Below are positions 8,658 to 14,851 of a stretch of 17,026 bases of DNA, piece by piece (within the stretch, counting starts at the first letter, position 1; the number at the start of each line of letters is the position of its first letter). Origin of the DNA: Bacteroides sp. (GTDB lineage: Bacteria > Bacteroidota > Bacteroidia > Bacteroidales > Bacteroidaceae); the NCBI GenBank assembly GCA_019412865.1, contig DXOJ01000842.1:1-17026 (forward strand), in the 5' to 3' direction. The notes below the pieces were generated by a model that searched no databases, was not told where the DNA came from, and saw only the letters and a list, made by a program, of their open reading frames with translations. A program made the translations under genes and the position numbers.

Positions 8658-10004
8658 ATGATGAATTGGAACCAATTAATATCAGCGAAACGTTTCGGAA
8701 TGGAAGAATTCCATGAGGAACGACAGGAAAACCGATCCGAATTCCAACGGGACTATGACCGTCTTATTTTTTCGGCTCCTTTCCGCAGATTACAGAACAA
8801 AACGCAAGTATTCCCTCTACCGGGCAGCGTTTTTGTACACAACCGACTTACGCACAGTCTCGAAGTCGCCAGCGTTGGCCGTTCACTCGGGGACGATGTT
8901 GCCAAAGCACTTCTGGAACGTCATCCGGAACTTCAGGATTCTTTCCTGCCGGAGATCGGTTCTATCGTTTCGGCTGCTTGCCTGGCACACGATTTGGGTA
9001 ATCCGCCTTTCGGTCATTCAGGCGAAAAGGCCATTTCCACTTTTTTCTCTGAAGGGAAAGGAGTTCGCCTGAAAGAGAAACAGCCCAACGGAGAGCAACT
9101 TTCTCCGATGGAATGGGAAGATTTAATACATTTTGAAGGAAATGCAAATGCCTTCCGAATACTTACACATCAGTTCGAGGGACGTCGCAAAGGCGGATTC
9201 GTTCTAACATACACCACTCTGGCTTCTATCGTAAAATACCCCTTTTCATCGAGCCTTGCAGGAACAAAATCCAAGTTTGGCTTTTTCGTCAGCGAAGAAG
9301 AAAGCTTCCGCAAAATTGCAACAGAATTAGGACTGATATTGCTCAACGAACATCCTTTAAAGTATGCACGCCACCCGTTAGTTTATTTGGTTGAAGCGGC
9401 AGACGACATTTGCTATCAGATGATGGATATTGAGGATGCATATAAACTGAAGATTCTCACCACAGAAGAGACTAAAGAGCTATTAATGGCCTATTTCAGC
9501 GAAGAGCGGCAGGAACATCTCCGAAAAACATTCCTGATTGTTAACGATGTCAACGAGCAAATCGCTTACCTGCGCTCTTCCGTCATCGGTTTATTGATCC
9601 GGGAGTGTACCCGTGTCTTTTTAGATCATGAACAAGAAATCCTGTCCGGCACGTTCGAAGGATCACTAATCAAGCGCATAGCCGAGCGTCCGGCAGCAGC
9701 CTATAAACACAGCGTCGAAGTATCTATCAATAAAATCTACCGTTCACGGGACGTACTGGATGTTGAACTGGCGGGATTCCGCATCATCAGCACCCTGCTC
9801 GAATTGATGATAGATGCCGTAACCTCACCCGAAAAGACTTATTCCAAACTCCTGATCGACCGGGTTTCCAGTCAATACAATATAAAAGCGCCCGTACTCT
9901 ATGAAAGAATACAGGCGGTACTTGACTATATATCGGGAATGACCGACGTCTTTGCTCTTGATCTTTATCGTAAAATTAACGGGAACAGTTTGCCTGCGGT
10001 GTAA
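8658..10004 (+). CDS. dgt: dGTP triphosphohydrolase (dGTPase), HD superfamily
   Basis: The 448-residue protein resembles dGTPase, which cleaves dGTP to deoxyguanosine and triphosphate. HD-domain metal ligands are visible: H66 in [11 protein letters not shown]111-D112 in [15 protein letters not shown], and D249 or D250 in EAADDICYQ. The N-terminal [15 protein letters not shown] segment (38-52) is also a family hallmark. The start is the first of two adjacent ATGs (8658 or 8661), which puts [13 protein letters not shown] at the N-terminus. The frame is open back to 8595, but that would overlap the likely promoter. It diverges from dut. Its last 29 bases overlap the end of the opposing glsB gene. 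The exact dNTP preference cannot be read from sequence. Confidence 0.93.
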   Translation: MMNWNQLISAKRFGMEEFHEERQENRSEFQRDYDRLIFSAPFRRLQNKTQVFPLPGSVFVHNRLTHSLEVASVGRSLGDDVAKALLERHPELQDSFLPEIGSIVSAACLAHDLGNPPFGHSGEKAISTFFSEGKGVRLKEKQPNGEQLSPMEWEDLIHFEGNANAFRILTHQFEGRRKGGFVLTYTTLASIVKYPFSSSLAGTKSKFGFFVSEEESFRKIATELGLILLNEHPLKYARHPLVYLVEAADDICYQMMDIEDAYKLKILTTEETKELLMAYFSEERQEHLRKTFLIVNDVNEQIAYLRSSVIGLLIRECTRVFLDHEQEILSGTFEGSLIKRIAERPAAAYKHSVEVSINKIYRSRDVLDVELAGFRIISTLLELMIDAVTSPEKTYSKLLIDRVSSQYNIKAPVLYERIQAVLDYISGMTDVFALDLYRKINGNSLPAV

Positions 10005-10992
10005 CCACTTTAGGAGTAAACACCTCTTCCCCTTCACAAGAAGACAATCTCAACGCATCCGGATGGCTTTCAATAAACGTCTGGATGTGTCGAATCCGCT
10101 TATCTTCGAGAATTTCGTCTACAGCAATCAGAATACCGGTTTCTTCCACATCACCGAATTCATAATTGATAGCTGTTCCGAACATACGCATAGTAGGGCT
10201 TAGGCTCATATATGCATTTACCAACGGAGGAATATTATATCCCAGTTTACGAATTTCACAATTCAATATTTTATAGTCTTCCTTGAAGGAATGCTTGCAA
10301 AACAAAGCACTCAGCTCGTCTTCGGAAGTCTCAAGTTTCAGAGGCTCGATCGGAGTGACAAGTTTCTCTTTGTCATAAAAATGTTTCTTAAGGAAATGAA
10401 GAATCATATCACGGCCACGACGGTGATAGCTTGGATACATGGTCACTTTGCCAAAGAAATATTTCACATTCGGCATAACAACAGTCAACGCTCCCAATCC
10501 ATCCCACAGATTATCTAAAGCGAACAATCCTTTACTTCCGGCACGGGTAGACTGATATTCAAGCGTAACGAACGAACGTCCCAACTCAATTGTCTGTGGC
10601 AAATATTCTTTAATAAAAGCATCGGAGAAATGAAACATATGGGAAGTAGCCAGAATCGGAGCACCTTTTTCATCAAAACGCACGTCCGTACCAAGCAGAT
10701 ACCGGTAACCACCCAGAATTTCTTCCGCTTCCGGATTCCATACGATCAACTGCTTGTAAGGGTGTTCCATCGTGTCGTATTCATCAATATCCATTGACAG
10801 GCCTGTACCTCCACCAGCAGCACGGAAAGCTATTTCACGCAAACGACCAATCTCTCTCATCACATTAGGAGCATTCTGATGAGTAATAATATAAATCTGA
10901 TTATTACTCTTATTCGTCATTCGTAAGCGTCTGTCTTCCGTCAATTCTGCCTTTAGCAGTTCTTTGCTTACCGGTTTAATAATCTCTTCCAT
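9976..10992 (-). CDS. glsB: Glycine N-acyltransferase of glycine-lipid synthesis
   Basis: This 338-residue GNAT-like protein belongs to the OlsB-like acyl-ACP N-acyltransferase (hemolysin-related) group. Typical features are EILGGYRYLLGTDV (91-104), IELGRSFV (135-142), the segment NVKYFFGKVTMYPSYH (175-190) and a C-terminal block LVNAYMSLSPTMRMFG. In B. thetaiotaomicron the glsB product attaches a 3-hydroxy fatty acid to glycine, giving commendamide-type N-acylglycine, which GlsA then O-acylates. I assign the name from protein type plus its place right after glsA (26-base gap, same strand). AGGA stands just before the ATG. Its 3' end overlaps the opposing dgt gene by 29 bases. Use of ornithine or another amino acid instead of glycine cannot be excluded from sequence alone. 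Confidence 0.86.
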   Translation of the reverse strand: MEEIIKPVSKELLKAELTEDRRLRMTNKSNNQIYIITHQNAPNVMREIGRLREIAFRAAGGGTGLSMDIDEYDTMEHPYKQLIVWNPEAEEILGGYRYLLGTDVRFDEKGAPILATSHMFHFSDAFIKEYLPQTIELGRSFVTLEYQSTRAGSKGLFALDNLWDGLGALTVVMPNVKYFFGKVTMYPSYHRRGRDMILHFLKKHFYDKEKLVTPIEPLKLETSEDELSALFCKHSFKEDYKILNCEIRKLGYNIPPLVNAYMSLSPTMRMFGTAINYEFGDVEETGILIAVDEILEDKRIRHIQTFIESHPDALRLSSCEGEEVFTPKVVTPQANCSR

Positions 10993-11018
10993 ATTCCTTG
11001 TTATAGTTGTTCTATCAG

Positions 11019-11837
11019 TTACAGTTTATAAACAATATCCTTTACGTATTCAGCCCACTGCGCAGGAGTTTTCGATTTATCAAAAGTCTGCCAGGGTATA
11101 GGTTTGCCAAAAGTGACAGTAAAAGTTTTGTGGCGATTCTTAAACATTTCATCCGCAAGATACAACATAGCAATGTTAAACTTAATGCCCAGTGCCTTAC
11201 AAACATTTGCCAGATTGTAAAAGAAGTCAGAATTCCTGCCCCCAAAATGCACGGGTATTACATCACGTTTTGCTTGTATGCTCTTTACTACAAATGTCTT
11301 TTTCCATTCCAGGTCGCGAATCACTCCATTCTGACGGCGCGAGCACAGTCCGGCAGGAAACATAATCAGCTGATCGTCGGACTGAAATCCGGCTTCCACC
11401 ATCTTTGGGAAGTCCTTTGCCTGCTTGCCGGTTTTATTAATAGGTATGCAAAGGGGAGCCAACCCGCGTAGATTCATCAATAAATCATTCACCAAGTATT
11501 TCACCTTCCCCTCATAGTGCTTACCTAACACATAACCAAGCGCAACACCATCCTGTCCACCTAACGGATGATTGGACACAAAAGTATACAATCCATCCTT
11601 AGGCAAATTCTCAATGCCTTTTATGTCCACTTTCGCATCCAAAAAGCCCATACATGCCTCCAGAAAGTCCACACCCAATCTATCCTTCGACTCATTCAGG
11701 AATACATTAATTTCATCCTGATGAACAATTTTCTTCAGATAAGAAACCACGAATTTAGGGATGTACTTATAATGCTTCGGAGCCTTTGTCCGAAGTATCT
11801 TATCGACATCAATCAAAAATAAAGAGTCATCAGTCAT
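11019..11837 (-). CDS. glsA: Lysophospholipid-type O-acyltransferase of glycine-lipid synthesis
   Basis: This is a 272-residue PlsC-superfamily acyltransferase. The catalytic block is SNHPLGGQDG (88-97) with H90 and D96. The spacing is H-x5-D rather than the classic H-x4-D, as I recall for this hemolysin-like subgroup. The second block is FPAGLCSR (160-167), the counterpart of FPEGTRS in PlsC. In B. thetaiotaomicron GlsA O-acylates N-acylglycine made by GlsB, forming the diacylated glycine lipid of the membrane. The start is the ATG at 11837-11835. The frame is open 37 codons further, but that extension is not protein-like and would cover the promoter at 11862-11894. glsA comes first in the glsA-glsB operon and diverges from a sigma-factor gene. 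Confidence 0.86.
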   Translation of the reverse strand: MTDDSLFLIDVDKILRTKAPKHYKYIPKFVVSYLKKIVHQDEINVFLNESKDRLGVDFLEACMGFLDAKVDIKGIENLPKDGLYTFVSNHPLGGQDGVALGYVLGKHYEGKVKYLVNDLLMNLRGLAPLCIPINKTGKQAKDFPKMVEAGFQSDDQLIMFPAGLCSRRQNGVIRDLEWKKTFVVKSIQAKRDVIPVHFGGRNSDFFYNLANVCKALGIKFNIAMLYLADEMFKNRHKTFTVTFGKPIPWQTFDKSKTPAQWAEYVKDIVYKL

Positions 11838-11861
11838 TCTTTTCAAATAAAAATGATGGCA

Positions 11862-11894
11862 CAAAATTAACGGTTCTTTTTTATTAATCGCAAT
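11862..11894 (-). promoter_or_regulatory. Predicted promoter of glsA-glsB
   Basis: Read on the minus strand, TAATTTTG (11869-11862) matches the Bacteroides -7 consensus TAnnTTTG at every fixed base. ATTG (11894-11891) lies 21 bases upstream in the -33 position. The implied start is near 11855, giving a leader of about 18 bases before the glsA ATG. Confidence 0.5.
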
Positions 11895-11946
11895 AATTTG
11901 GTAGAAAATGCAGGATTTAAGTTCAGAACATAAAAAAACACCACCC

Positions 11947-11990
11947 AAAAACTATCAAAAATGACCTAAAAACTATCCGCGGATAGTTTT
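11947..11990. promoter_or_regulatory. Palindromic candidate operator with a third half-site
   Basis: Bases 11969-11990 form a perfect 22-bp palindrome with half-site AAAACTATCCG and centre CCGCGG. AAAAACTATC at its left (11968-11977) also occurs as an exact direct copy at 11947-11956, 21 bp (two helical turns) away. The block sits between the glsA promoter and the divergent sigma-factor gene. Perfect dyads of this size with a phased extra half-site are typical operators. No downstream T tract supports a terminator role on the + strand. The binding protein is unknown. Confidence 0.5.
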
Positions 11991-12096
11991 CGGGTAAAAA
12001 AACGTCAGTTTTTCCCCTACCGGGTTTCAAAAATTCATGTAAACTTGCAACATCGAAAATAACAAACGAATATTCACCTTTAAAAAGCAACACATT

Positions 12097-12600
12097 ATGA
12101 AAAGTTTAAGCTTCAGAAAAGACTTAGTAGGAGTACAAGATGAATTACTACGCTTCGCTTATAAACTGACAACTGACCGTGAAGAAGCAAACGATTTGTT
12201 GCAGGAGACATCATTAAAAGCATTAGATAATGAAGATAAATATACCCCTGATACAAATTTCAAAGGATGGATGTATACCATCATGCGCAATATATTCATA
12301 AACAACTACCGCAAGGTAGTCCGCGACCAGACATTCATCGACCAGACTGATAATCTTTATCATCTGAATTTGCCACAGGATGGAAGTTCTGAAAATACAG
12401 AAAGAGCATACGACCTGAAAGAGATGCACCGTGTAGTTAACAAACTCCCCAAAGAATACAGAGTTCCGTTTGCGATGCACGTTTCAGGATTCAAATACCG
12501 TGAAATTGCGGAAAAACTGAACCTCCCGTTGGGTACAGTGAAAAGCCGTATTTTCTTCACGCGCCAGAAATTACAGGAAGAGTTGAAAGACTTCCGCTAA
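12097..12600 (+). CDS. ECF-type RNA polymerase sigma factor
   Basis: This 167-residue sigma-70-family protein has only regions 2 and 4. Region 2 (about 15-85) shows ELLRFAYKLT, EEANDLLQETSLKA and FKGWMYTIMRNIFINNYRK. Region 4 (about 108-162) ends in the helix-turn-helix YREIAEKLNLPLGTVKSRIF followed by TRQKLQEEL. It should direct RNA polymerase to a stress or envelope regulon, but its targets are not visible. Unlike many ECF genes it has no anti-sigma gene next to it: a terminator follows within 120 bases, and glsA on the other side diverges. A weak -7-like TAAACTTG lies at 12040-12047 with no clear -33 partner. The start is the first ATG in frame. Confidence 0.92.
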   Translation: MKSLSFRKDLVGVQDELLRFAYKLTTDREEANDLLQETSLKALDNEDKYTPDTNFKGWMYTIMRNIFINNYRKVVRDQTFIDQTDNLYHLNLPQDGSSENTERAYDLKEMHRVVNKLPKEYRVPFAMHVSGFKYREIAEKLNLPLGTVKSRIFFTRQKLQEELKDFR

Positions 12601-12621
12601 ACCTTAACTATATAAAACTTA

Positions 12622-12636
12622 GTGATTTTGAATCAC
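12622..12636 (+). other. Small hairpin in the sigma-factor 3' untranslated region
   Basis: GTGATT (12622-12627), loop TTG, AATCAC (12631-12636) gives a perfect six-base-pair stem 21 bases after the stop codon. It may help stabilise the mRNA end. It lacks a T tract and is not a terminator. Confidence 0.35.
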
Positions 12637-12675
12637 ATATTTCTTTAATGCAGATTTTTAGTTTTGATAATGATT

Positions 12676-12715
12676 AAAAGGCAGAAATACTCCGGTATAT
12701 TCTGCCTTTTCTTTT
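12676..12715 (+). terminator. Intrinsic terminator after the sigma-factor gene
   Basis: AAAAGGCAGAA (12676-12686) pairs with TTCTGCCTTTT (12700-12710). The inner ATAC/GTAT extends the stem to a TCCG loop. The 3' arm ends in four Ts and continues CTTTT. The A/T symmetry means it could also act on minus-strand transcripts. Confidence 0.85.
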
Positions 12716-12735
12716 ATTGCGAAGATTAGTTGTCC

Positions 12736-12818
12736 GACACCCGGGTGTCAGCACATACAACACCCGGGTCTCAACCTATCTGACACCCGGGTGTCGGGTG
12801 CACTGAGACCCGGGTGTC
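12736..12818. repeat. Array of four CCCGGG-centred palindromes at 23-bp pitch
   Basis: Four 14-bp units start at 12736, 12759, 12782 and 12805, exactly 23 bp apart, with unrelated 9-bp spacers. Units 1 and 3 are the perfect palindrome GACACCCGGGTGTC. Unit 2 is AACACCCGGGTCTC and unit 4 is GAGACCCGGGTGTC. Units 2 and 4 are near-inverses of each other: ACACCCGGGTCTCA at 12760-12773 is the exact reverse complement of 12804-12817. The array lies between the sigma-factor terminator and the mraZ promoter. No function is known to me. It could be a protein-binding array, a structured RNA, or a mobile palindromic repeat. Confidence 0.85.
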
Positions 12819-13000
12819 AGATAAACCTCTATTGCATGAAAAAGAATCTCTCCCACCACATTATTTAAATTTTACCTATACAGACATTTTTTCCGTTCTA
12901 CGCCCACGGGCTCCCCACCAGTAAAGCATTCTCGAAGGCATATCATTTTCAAGCAAATAGACATTTAACATTCTGTTGAAAACTTCTCTGAAAGTTTTTT
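12819..13000. other. Non-coding stretch before the dcw promoter
   Basis: The sigma-mraZ gap (12601-13064) is non-coding. Apart from the terminator, the palindrome array and the MraZ boxes, this part holds only weak structure: a GCCC-AC-GGGC dyad (12902-12911) and a low-GC hairpin AAAACTT/AAGTTTT (12979-12985 with 12992-12998) followed by two more Ts. A ten-codon frame (12836-12868) has no support. I see no gene, RNA gene or clear promoter here. Confidence 0.6.
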
Positions 13001-13030
13001 ATGGAAAGTTGTGGGGAATTGTGGGGAATT
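13001..13030 (+). promoter_or_regulatory. MraZ-binding boxes (three 10-bp repeats)
   Basis: Three tandem decamers, ATGGAAAGTT, GTGGGGAATT and GTGGGGAATT, put TGGAA/TGGGG/TGGGG at 13002, 13012 and 13022. This matches the TGGGN repeats at 10-bp pitch bound by MraZ upstream of its own gene in other bacteria. They sit 35 bases before the mraZ ATG and overlap the likely -33 region, which fits autorepression of the division cluster. Confidence 0.85.
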
Positions 13031-13041
13031 TCATACTTTTA
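13009..13041 (+). promoter_or_regulatory. Possible dcw cluster promoter
   Basis: TACTTTTA (13034-13041) differs from the Bacteroides -7 consensus TAnnTTTG in its last base. TTG at 13009-13011 lies 22 bases upstream, inside the MraZ boxes. Transcription would start near 13048, leaving a leader of about 17 bases. Confidence 0.35.
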
Positions 13042-13064
13042 CGGTCGCTTATTATAATAAGGTA

Positions 13065-13535
13065 ATGATACGTTTTTTAGGAAATATTGAAGCCAGGGCG
13101 GACGCCAAAGGAAGGGTGTTCATACCCGCCACCTTCAGGAAGCAATTACAAGCCGCTTCCGAAGAGAGGCTTATTATGCGTAAAGACGTATTTCAAGACT
13201 GTTTAACCCTATACCCCGAGAGCGTGTGGAACGAGGAGTTGAACGAGCTACGTAGTAGACTTAACAAATGGAATAGCAAACACCAACTTATTTTCAGGCA
13301 ATTCGTGAGCGACGTTGAAATAGTGACACCTGATAGCAACGGGCGCATATTAATTCCGAAACGGTATTTACAGATTTGCAGTATCCATGGGGATATTCGC
13401 TTTATCGGCATCGATAACAAGATAGAGATCTGGGCGAAAGAACGGGCAGAACAGCCTTTCATGTCACCCGAAGAGTTCGGTGCAGCATTAGAAGAAATTA
13501 TGAACGATGATAATAGACAAGATGGAGAAAGATGA
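13065..13535 (+). CDS. mraZ: Transcriptional regulator MraZ
   Basis: The 156-residue protein has two SpoVT/AbrB-like repeats, the MraZ hallmark: DAKGRVFIPATFRK (13-26) and DSNGRILIPKRYL (90-102). MraZ forms rings that bind TGGGN repeats and control the dcw cluster; such repeats stand just upstream here. The start is the ATG at 13065, preceded by AAGG. The frame is also open from a GTG at 13011, but those codons lie inside the MraZ boxes and do not resemble the family. It is the first gene of the cluster. Its last 14 bases overlap rsmH, suggesting translational coupling. Confidence 0.96.
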   Translation: MIRFLGNIEARADAKGRVFIPATFRKQLQAASEERLIMRKDVFQDCLTLYPESVWNEELNELRSRLNKWNSKHQLIFRQFVSDVEIVTPDSNGRILIPKRYLQICSIHGDIRFIGIDNKIEIWAKERAEQPFMSPEEFGAALEEIMNDDNRQDGER

Positions 13536-14436
13536 ATTGACATATCACGTACCTGTATTGCTGAAAGAAAGCGTTGACGGTATGAATATCCAACCGGATG
13601 GAACGTATGTAGACGTTACATTCGGAGGAGCGGGACATTCGCGCGAGATCCTTTCACGGCTCGGAGAAGGCGGACGTTTGCTAGGATTCGACCAGGACGA
13701 GGACGCTGAACGGAACATTGTCAACGATACTCATTTCATCTTCGTGCGCAGTAACTTCCGCTATCTGCACAACTTCCTGCGTTATCACGACATCGAACAG
13801 GTAGACGCGATCCTGGCCGACCTCGGCGTATCTTCCCATCATTTCGATGATAGCGAACGTGGCTTCTCCTTCCGTTTTGACGGGGCACTGGATATGCGTA
13901 TGAACAAGCGTGCCGGTATGACAGCAGCAGATATCGTGAATACTTATGATGAAGAACGTCTTGCAAACATCCTCTACCTGTACGGGGAACTAAAGAATAG
14001 CCGCAAACTGGCTTCTGTCATCGTTAAAGCCAGAAGCGGACAGAATATCCGGACCATCGGTGAGTTTTTGGAAATCATCAAACCGCTTTTCGGTCGTGAA
14101 CGCGAAAAGAAAGAGCTGGCAAAGGTGTTCCAGGCACTACGAATTGAAGTAAACCAAGAGATGGAGGCGTTGAAGGAGATGTTGCTGGCTGCTACGGAGG
14201 CATTAAAGCCGGGCGGCAGACTGGTAGTTATCACCTATCATTCGCTGGAAGACCGAATGGTGAAAAACATCATGAAGACAGGCAATGTAGAAGGAAAAGC
14301 GGAAACCGACTTCTTCGGCAATCTGCAAACGCCTTTCCGCCTTGTCAACAATAAGGTAATCGTTCCCGACGAGGCAGAAATAGAACGAAACCCGCGGTCG
14401 AGAAGCGCCAAATTACGAATTGCAGAAAAGAAATAA
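13522..14436 (+). CDS. rsmH: 16S rRNA (cytosine-1402 N4) methyltransferase RsmH
   Basis: This is a 304-residue SAM-dependent methyltransferase (formerly MraW) that makes N4-methylcytidine at position 1402 in the 30S decoding centre. Visible features are YHVPVLLKESV (8-18), SAM motif I DVTFGGAGHS (31-40), GFDQD (55-59), ILADLGVSSHHFD (97-109), RGFSFRFDGALDMRM (113-127) and ITYHSLEDRMVK (237-248). The C-terminus NPRSRSAKLRIAEKK is typical. The start at 13522 gives the usual distance to YHVPVLL. An in-frame ATG at 13507 would add five residues, and neither has a clear Shine-Dalgarno, so this choice is moderate. It overlaps mraZ by 14 bases and precedes the ftsL-like gene by six. Confidence 0.95.
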   Translation: MEKDELTYHVPVLLKESVDGMNIQPDGTYVDVTFGGAGHSREILSRLGEGGRLLGFDQDEDAERNIVNDTHFIFVRSNFRYLHNFLRYHDIEQVDAILADLGVSSHHFDDSERGFSFRFDGALDMRMNKRAGMTAADIVNTYDEERLANILYLYGELKNSRKLASVIVKARSGQNIRTIGEFLEIIKPLFGREREKKELAKVFQALRIEVNQEMEALKEMLLAATEALKPGGRLVVITYHSLEDRMVKNIMKTGNVEGKAETDFFGNLQTPFRLVNNKVIVPDEAEIERNPRSRSAKLRIAEKK

Positions 14437-14442
14437 AAAGAT

Positions 14443-14799
14443 ATGGAAGAAGAAGTAGTAAACAAGAAAGCAGAAGAGGACAAGAAGAAAAAACGCACCT
14501 CTCTGAAGAGTATTCTGGGTGGAGACATTCTGGCTACCGATTTTTTCCGCCGTCAAACGAAGTTGCTGGTACTTATCATGGTATTCATCATCTTCTACAT
14601 TCACAATCGTTATGCCAGTCAACAGCAACAGATCGAAATAGACCGGCTGAAAAAGGAATTGACAGACATTAAATACGATGCACTGACTCGCAGCTCAGAG
14701 CTGATGGAAAAGAGCCGCCAGTCACGCATTGAAGATTATATATCGAGTAAGGAAAGCGATTTGCAAACATCAACCAATCCTCCTTACCTTATTAAATAG
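14443..14799 (+). CDS. ftsL: FtsL-like cell division protein
   Basis: This 118-residue bitopic protein has a charged cytoplasmic tail (1-39, run of lysines 14-18), one membrane helix (about 41-55, LLVLIMVFIIFYIHN) and a short periplasmic coiled coil (about 56-95). Its sequence is not conserved enough for a motif call. Size, topology and position between rsmH and ftsI are those of FtsL, which joins FtsB and FtsQ to activate the septal synthase FtsW-FtsI. The ATG lies six bases after the rsmH stop, with an A-rich leader. A 52-base gap separates it from ftsI. Confidence 0.85.
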   Translation: MEEEVVNKKAEEDKKKKRTSLKSILGGDILATDFFRRQTKLLVLIMVFIIFYIHNRYASQQQQIEIDRLKKELTDIKYDALTRSSELMEKSRQSRIEDYISSKESDLQTSTNPPYLIK

Positions 14800-14830
14800 A
14801 TGATAGTGGATAGTTGATAAATGATAGTTA
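14800..14830. repeat. Short direct repeat in the ftsL-ftsI gap
   Basis: ATGATAGT at 14800-14807 recurs at 14821-14828, 21 bp apart, and GGATAGTTGATAA between them repeats the GATAGT core. It starts directly after the ftsL stop codon and makes up most of the 52-base gap. It looks like a short tandem duplication of no obvious function. Confidence 0.5.
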
Positions 14831-14851
14831 AGCGTTTAAAAGACAAATACT

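Noticed and set aside
11838..11948. Longer glsA start at 11948
   Set aside because: The extra 37 residues cover a full promoter match and are not acyltransferase-like.
12736..12818. Palindrome array as a CRISPR
   Set aside because: Units are 14 bp and spacers 9 bp, far below CRISPR sizes, and there are no cas genes in the window.
12836..12868. Ten-codon frame in the sigma-mraZ gap
   Set aside because: No Shine-Dalgarno, promoter or conservation evidence, and a frame this short arises by chance.
12979..13000. AAAACTT/AAGTTTT hairpin before mraZ as a terminator or attenuator
   Set aside because: The stem has only two G/C pairs and sits upstream of the likely promoter, so it is too weak to call.
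13011..13064. Longer mraZ starting at GTG 13011
   Set aside because: It would place the N-terminus inside the MraZ boxes and add residues unlike the family. The ATG at 13065 gives the conserved MIRFLGN-type start.
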